DNA of 6,799 nucleotides from an uncultured Collinsella sp. (GTDB lineage Bacteria; Actinomycetota; Coriobacteriia; Coriobacteriales; Coriobacteriaceae). Below are positions 4,343 to 6,799 of the stretch, piece after piece. The DNA is taken from assembly GCA_900754445.1 (NCBI GenBank), contig CAAECW010000131.1, positions 1 through 6,799 of the forward strand, in the 5' to 3' direction. The position numbers and the translations under genes were made by a program. Position 1 is the stretch's first letter, and every line of letters begins with the position of its first letter. The notes below the pieces were generated by a model. It made no database searches and was not told the DNA's origin. It saw only the letters and a list, made by a program, of their open reading frames with translations.

Positions 4343-6127
4343 TTACTCCTGCTCGGACTCCTCAGCCTGCTTACGGCTGCGGATGAGGTGCGCCACGCCG
4401 ATGACGAGCACCGCGCCACCAGCGATCCAAGTGAAGGTCACGCCGTTAAGACCGGTGAGGGGAAGGCCAACGGACTTGGTGTTGCCGACGGTGATGTTAA
4501 TTTCACCGGTTTCGACATTAGCAGCAGTACCATTCGTGACGGTTAGCGTGTTGTCGCCCGGAGTGTTGTTGAGCGTGCCGAGAGCGACATCGGAACGATG
4601 CTCATCATTTTCAGAAGGACTGACCGTAATCTTCTCAAGTTCTGCCGCATTATCCTTATACTCTGCCTTAATGGTAAAGGTGAAGGGCTCGGCCTTGGTG
4701 TACTTGGTATCGTCGGGGGTTTGGACCTCGGTCACCGTGTAGGAGCCGGCGTCGAGACCGGAGACGGGGATCTTGCCGTCTTTGTCGGATGTGAACTTCA
4801 CGTAGCCGGGGAGTTTGTTGGCATCGGCGACGGTCACGAGCTGGCCCGCGACGACGCCCGCAGCGTCCCTCGAGGCGACGTACTGCCCCGCGGTGTTCGA
4901 GTCGGCGGACTTGATAGTGAAGACGGCACCCTCAAGACCTTTCTCGGTGCCCTGATCAACCTTGTTGAGGTTGAGCTTAAAGGTGAAGTCTCCAGCGCCA
5001 CCTTCGACAGACGTTCCTGTTCCTTCGGTATAGGGGTTGTTGGAGTACTCGAGCTTAACAGCGTTATAGTTTCCCCCTTTCCCCTCAGTGCCGTTACCTG
5101 TAACGGCATTCTTGTTGAGCTTCGCATTATAGAAGACAACAATCTCCGTGTCGGCATTTACGAAGGCGATATCCTTGAGACCCTTTTTGCCCGTGGCCTT
5201 GTCAACGGCAAAGTTAACAGTCAAAACACGGTTGTCCTCAGTTGGAGTAGTCAGGTCATAGCCGCTATTGATGGGAGTATAAACACCGTTGTTCACTGCA
5301 TAGACTTTAAGCGAACCGCTCACGTAGTCGAGGCCATTCGAAAGAGTATCCGTGAACTTGTATGCATAGGAGTCATAGGTGGCGTAGTTATCCGCAACCT
5401 TACCGGTAAGCTTGTAGGTCACTTCTTGTCCGATTTGAGAGTTGGCAACGCCAGCCCAACCAGTTGTCAGCTTCGTGGGATCAGCAGAAGTCGCGGCAAG
5501 AATCTGCTTGTTGACAGTGGGGATGCTCTTCTTGGGGGTAATTGTCACCGTCGTATTCGTACCGTCAATCACGGCGTACACAGGAGAGGTGAACGCATCG
5601 GTCGACTTACCGTCAGGCTTGCCAGCGTTATCAGTAAGGAAGAGCCAGTAGCCGGCGTCGAGCTTAGAAAGGGATGCGTCGCCCTTGGTTGTCTTCTGCC
5701 AAGCCGTGCTGTCCTTCAGGTTAGCGGCGATTAAGCTGAAGACGTTGTCGCTCGCGACCTTCGAGCCGGTTCCAGTACCCTCAGCGTTGGCGCTCAACCA
5801 ATCGGCTGCATCCTGCGCGTTGTCGCTGGAATAAGTATTGTCCTTTTTCTTGATGGCATTAACGACAGCCGTCTGGATTTCAGTGCCAGTGCCAGCCCAC
5901 TCGATGCCGCTCACTGACGTGGTCCCGTTGTCCTTTGTCACTTTCGCTTTGAAGATTTGGATACCCTTATAGGTCGTGGACGCTGCATAATCAGGATCAT
6001 TGAACGTCACGGTCGTGTTGCCCTCAGCAAACGCCATGGTCACCGGGGCCATCACGCCACCGAAGCTCAACGCCGCCGTAAGGCCTGCCGTCACTGCCAG
6101 GCGTGCGATGTTCTTGCTCATGCTCAT
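4343..6127 (-). CDS. SpaA/FimA-type major pilin, LPLTG-anchored
   Basis: A 594-residue secreted backbone subunit of a sortase-assembled pilus. It begins with a signal peptide (1-34; MAFA before E35) and an N-terminal D1 domain (about 36-198) ending in VTITPKK, where K199 or K200 stands where the pilin-motif lysine of the YPK type usually is. A fimbrial isopeptide D2 domain (about 203-365) follows, with K207 in TVNKQI, acidic D260 in FTDTL and a closing NAVKLEYSNNP. Next is a Cna_B/SpaA domain (about 380-550) with K389, E-box YTVTE (E467) and N549 as likely isopeptide partners. It ends with sorting signal LPLTG (555-559), a membrane helix (about 563-582) and the tail RSRKQ. GGAGG eight bases before the ATG at 6127 sets the start; the 22 codons further upstream look like leader. 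It probably shares a transcript with the surface-protein gene before it, and a strong terminator follows. It is the expected substrate of the class C sortase at 122-1060. Confidence 0.93.
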   Translation of the reverse strand: MSMSKNIARLAVTAGLTAALSFGGVMAPVTMAFAEGNTTVTFNDPDYAASTTYKGIQIFKAKVTKDNGTTSVSGIEWAGTGTEIQTAVVNAIKKKDNTYSSDNAQDAADWLSANAEGTGTGSKVASDNVFSLIAANLKDSTAWQKTTKGDASLSKLDAGYWLFLTDNAGKPDGKSTDAFTSPVYAVIDGTNTTVTITPKKSIPTVNKQILAATSADPTKLTTGWAGVANSQIGQEVTYKLTGKVADNYATYDSYAYKFTDTLSNGLDYVSGSLKVYAVNNGVYTPINSGYDLTTPTEDNRVLTVNFAVDKATGKKGLKDIAFVNADTEIVVFYNAKLNKNAVTGNGTEGKGGNYNAVKLEYSNNPYTEGTGTSVEGGAGDFTFKLNLNKVDQGTEKGLEGAVFTIKSADSNTAGQYVASRDAAGVVAGQLVTVADANKLPGYVKFTSDKDGKIPVSGLDAGSYTVTEVQTPDDTKYTKAEPFTFTIKAEYKDNAAELEKITVSPSENDEHRSDVALGTLNNTPGDNTLTVTNGTAANVETGEINITVGNTKSVGLPLTGLNGVTFTWIAGGAVLVIGVAHLIRSRKQAEESEQE

Positions 6128-6135
6128 CTTCTTTT

Positions 6136-6140
6136 CCTCC
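6136..6140 (-). promoter_or_regulatory. ribosome-binding site deciding the pilin start
   Basis: GGAGG on the minus strand, eight bases before the ATG at 6127. It favours the MSMSKNIARL start, which gives a normal signal peptide, over the in-frame ATG at 6193. A second in-frame ATG two codons further in (6121) is possible but less well spaced. Confidence 0.75.
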
Positions 6141-6210
6141 GTTTTCCGGTTGGTTCTCATTCGATCGGTCATCGTCTGTCTGTTTCTAAGCATCTGCTTC
6201 GCTACGTCTC

Positions 6211-6229
6211 GCCCCGCTCTCGGTGGGGC
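6211..6229 (-). other. small hairpin between the two surface-protein genes
   Basis: GCCCC and GGGGC pair around a 9-nt loop, seven bases past the stop of the upstream surface-protein gene. No U-tract follows. No promoter-like sequence is evident in the 108-base gap. A weak stem here could stabilise the upstream message end or trim read-through, and so help set subunit ratios, but this is speculative. Confidence 0.25.
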
Positions 6230-6235
6230 TGCCAG

Positions 6236-6799
6236 CTACTCTTTATGGCTGCCACCTCCCCGCTTGACCAGGAGCGCGACCACGATGAGCGCGGCTCCGG
6301 CGACCGCGACGGCGGCCGCGGCGCACATTGCCATATCGCCAGTCGAGGGCATAAAGCCTCCGGTGGTAATGCTAGGGGGTGTGCCGGTGGGCGTGTTGAT
6401 GAGCGACGCCTCCAGGCTGCCCGTCGACCCGTCCGCGCTGTCGGCGCGCAGGGGCGACTCGGCCGTGATGGTGAGTTTGGGCTTGGCGGCGGCCACCTGG
6501 TCGACGTCCAGGCCCTCGGCCTTGACCGTCACGGAGCGCGTGCCCTCAAAGGCGGTGTAGCCCTTGGGCGCCTTGAGCTCGCGGACCTCCAGCTTGCCCG
6601 AGTCCACGCCCGAGACGGTCACGCGGCCGTCCTCGCCCGTGGTGACGGTGGCCTTGTCCTCCGCATCCCACGTGCCGTCGGCCGCTAGCGTGCGGCCGCG
6701 GTCGTCGGCGATACTCAGGACCGCCCCGGCAAGCGGCTTGTCGCCGTCGCTGCCGCGCTTGGTGAGCGCGAGATCCCAGGCGTAGGCGCACGCGTCGTC
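6236..6799 (-). CDS. C-terminal part of Cna_B-type surface protein / pilus adhesin (partial)
   Basis: 187 residues are visible; the gene continues past the window edge, with an open frame to base 6799. The fragment holds one Cna_B/SpaA-like domain: DLALTKR with K14, LAGAVLSIAD, the E-box block LEVRELKAPKGY (E74) and ASLINTP with N135, which fits a Lys-Asn isopeptide bond with a catalytic Glu. The sorting signal is the non-standard MPSTG (150-154), followed by a membrane helix (about 157-179) and the tail KRGGGSHKE. A GTG at 6622 could start a short frame, but the domain plainly runs through it. Its place just before the major pilin gene suggests an adhesin/tip or minor pilin of the same operon; a free cell-wall protein is the alternative. 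Confidence 0.88.
   Translation of the reverse strand, partial: DDACAYAWDLALTKRGSDGDKPLAGAVLSIADDRGRTLAADGTWDAEDKATVTTGEDGRVTVSGVDSGKLEVRELKAPKGYTAFEGTRSVTVKAEGLDVDQVAAAKPKLTITAESPLRADSADGSTGSLEASLINTPTGTPPSITTGGFMPSTGDMAMCAAAAVAVAGAALIVVALLVKRGGGSHKE

Noticed and set aside
4598..5734. Long plus-strand open frame (378 codons) opposite the pilin gene
   Set aside because: It is a shadow: the opposite strand carries a clear pilin with signal peptide, domains and sorting motif, and the plus-strand product shows no recognisable domain.
6128..6193. 22-codon upstream extension of the pilin gene
   Set aside because: It would put a highly charged stretch before a normal signal peptide, and the strong GGAGG site points to 6127.
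6211..6229. Intrinsic terminator between the two surface-protein genes
   Set aside because: The stem has only five base pairs and no U-tract follows, so read-through into the pilin gene is more likely.
1..6799. CRISPR array, tRNA or rRNA genes
   Set aside because: No regularly spaced direct repeats and no tRNA- or rRNA-like segments were found on reading both strands.

Overview
The window is a stretch of a Gram-positive, moderately GC-rich genome. It most resembles a gut-type Actinomycetota of the class Coriobacteriia (Collinsella-like). That placement rests on the SpaA-type pilin and class C sortase set, the GC-rich codon use of the sortase and adhesin genes, and a CCGCCACAAAGG…CCTTTGTGGCGG intergenic hairpin of a kind I associate with this group. 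It is an inference, not a proof. Every gene I support is on the minus strand, so the reading order of transcription runs from high to low coordinates.

Layout in transcription order. (1) 6799-6236: the C-terminal end of a cell-wall-anchored Cna_B/SpaA-type surface protein, probably a pilus adhesin or tip/minor pilin, cut by the window edge. (2) 6127-4343: a complete major pilin (backbone fimbrial subunit) with signal peptide, D1 domain, isopeptide-forming D2 domain, Cna_B domain with E-box and an LPLTG sorting signal, followed by a clear Rho-independent terminator. (3) about 4165-3440: an IS200/IS605-family element carrying only tnpA (HUH/Y1 transposase), bounded by two related AAACCACCC hairpins. 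(4) 3273-1172: a two-gene, overlapping cassette of a winged-helix regulator and an AbiEii-like nucleotidyltransferase, with the look of a toxin-antitoxin or phage-defence pair. (5) 1060-122: a class C (pilin-polymerising) sortase. (6) 108-1: two strong intergenic palindromes.

The genes at the two ends form one pilus-assembly module: the surface subunits are secreted, fold with internal Lys-Asn isopeptide bonds, and are covalently joined by the class C sortase. Such a sortase usually lies next to its pilin. Here the two are about 3.3 kb apart, separated by a terminator, an insertion sequence and the regulator/nucleotidyltransferase pair, so the sortase probably needs its own transcription.

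The least ordinary object is the regulator. Its best ribosome-binding site lies 126 codons upstream of the point where the recognisable regulator family begins. The open frame between them encodes a hydrophobic helix followed by a basic, Cys-rich segment (CX3C…CX2C). Within that extension, just before the family's natural start, lie a TATAAT box and an 18-bp near-palindrome. The locus may therefore encode a membrane-tethered form and a short soluble form of the same regulator, or it may be a recent gene fusion.
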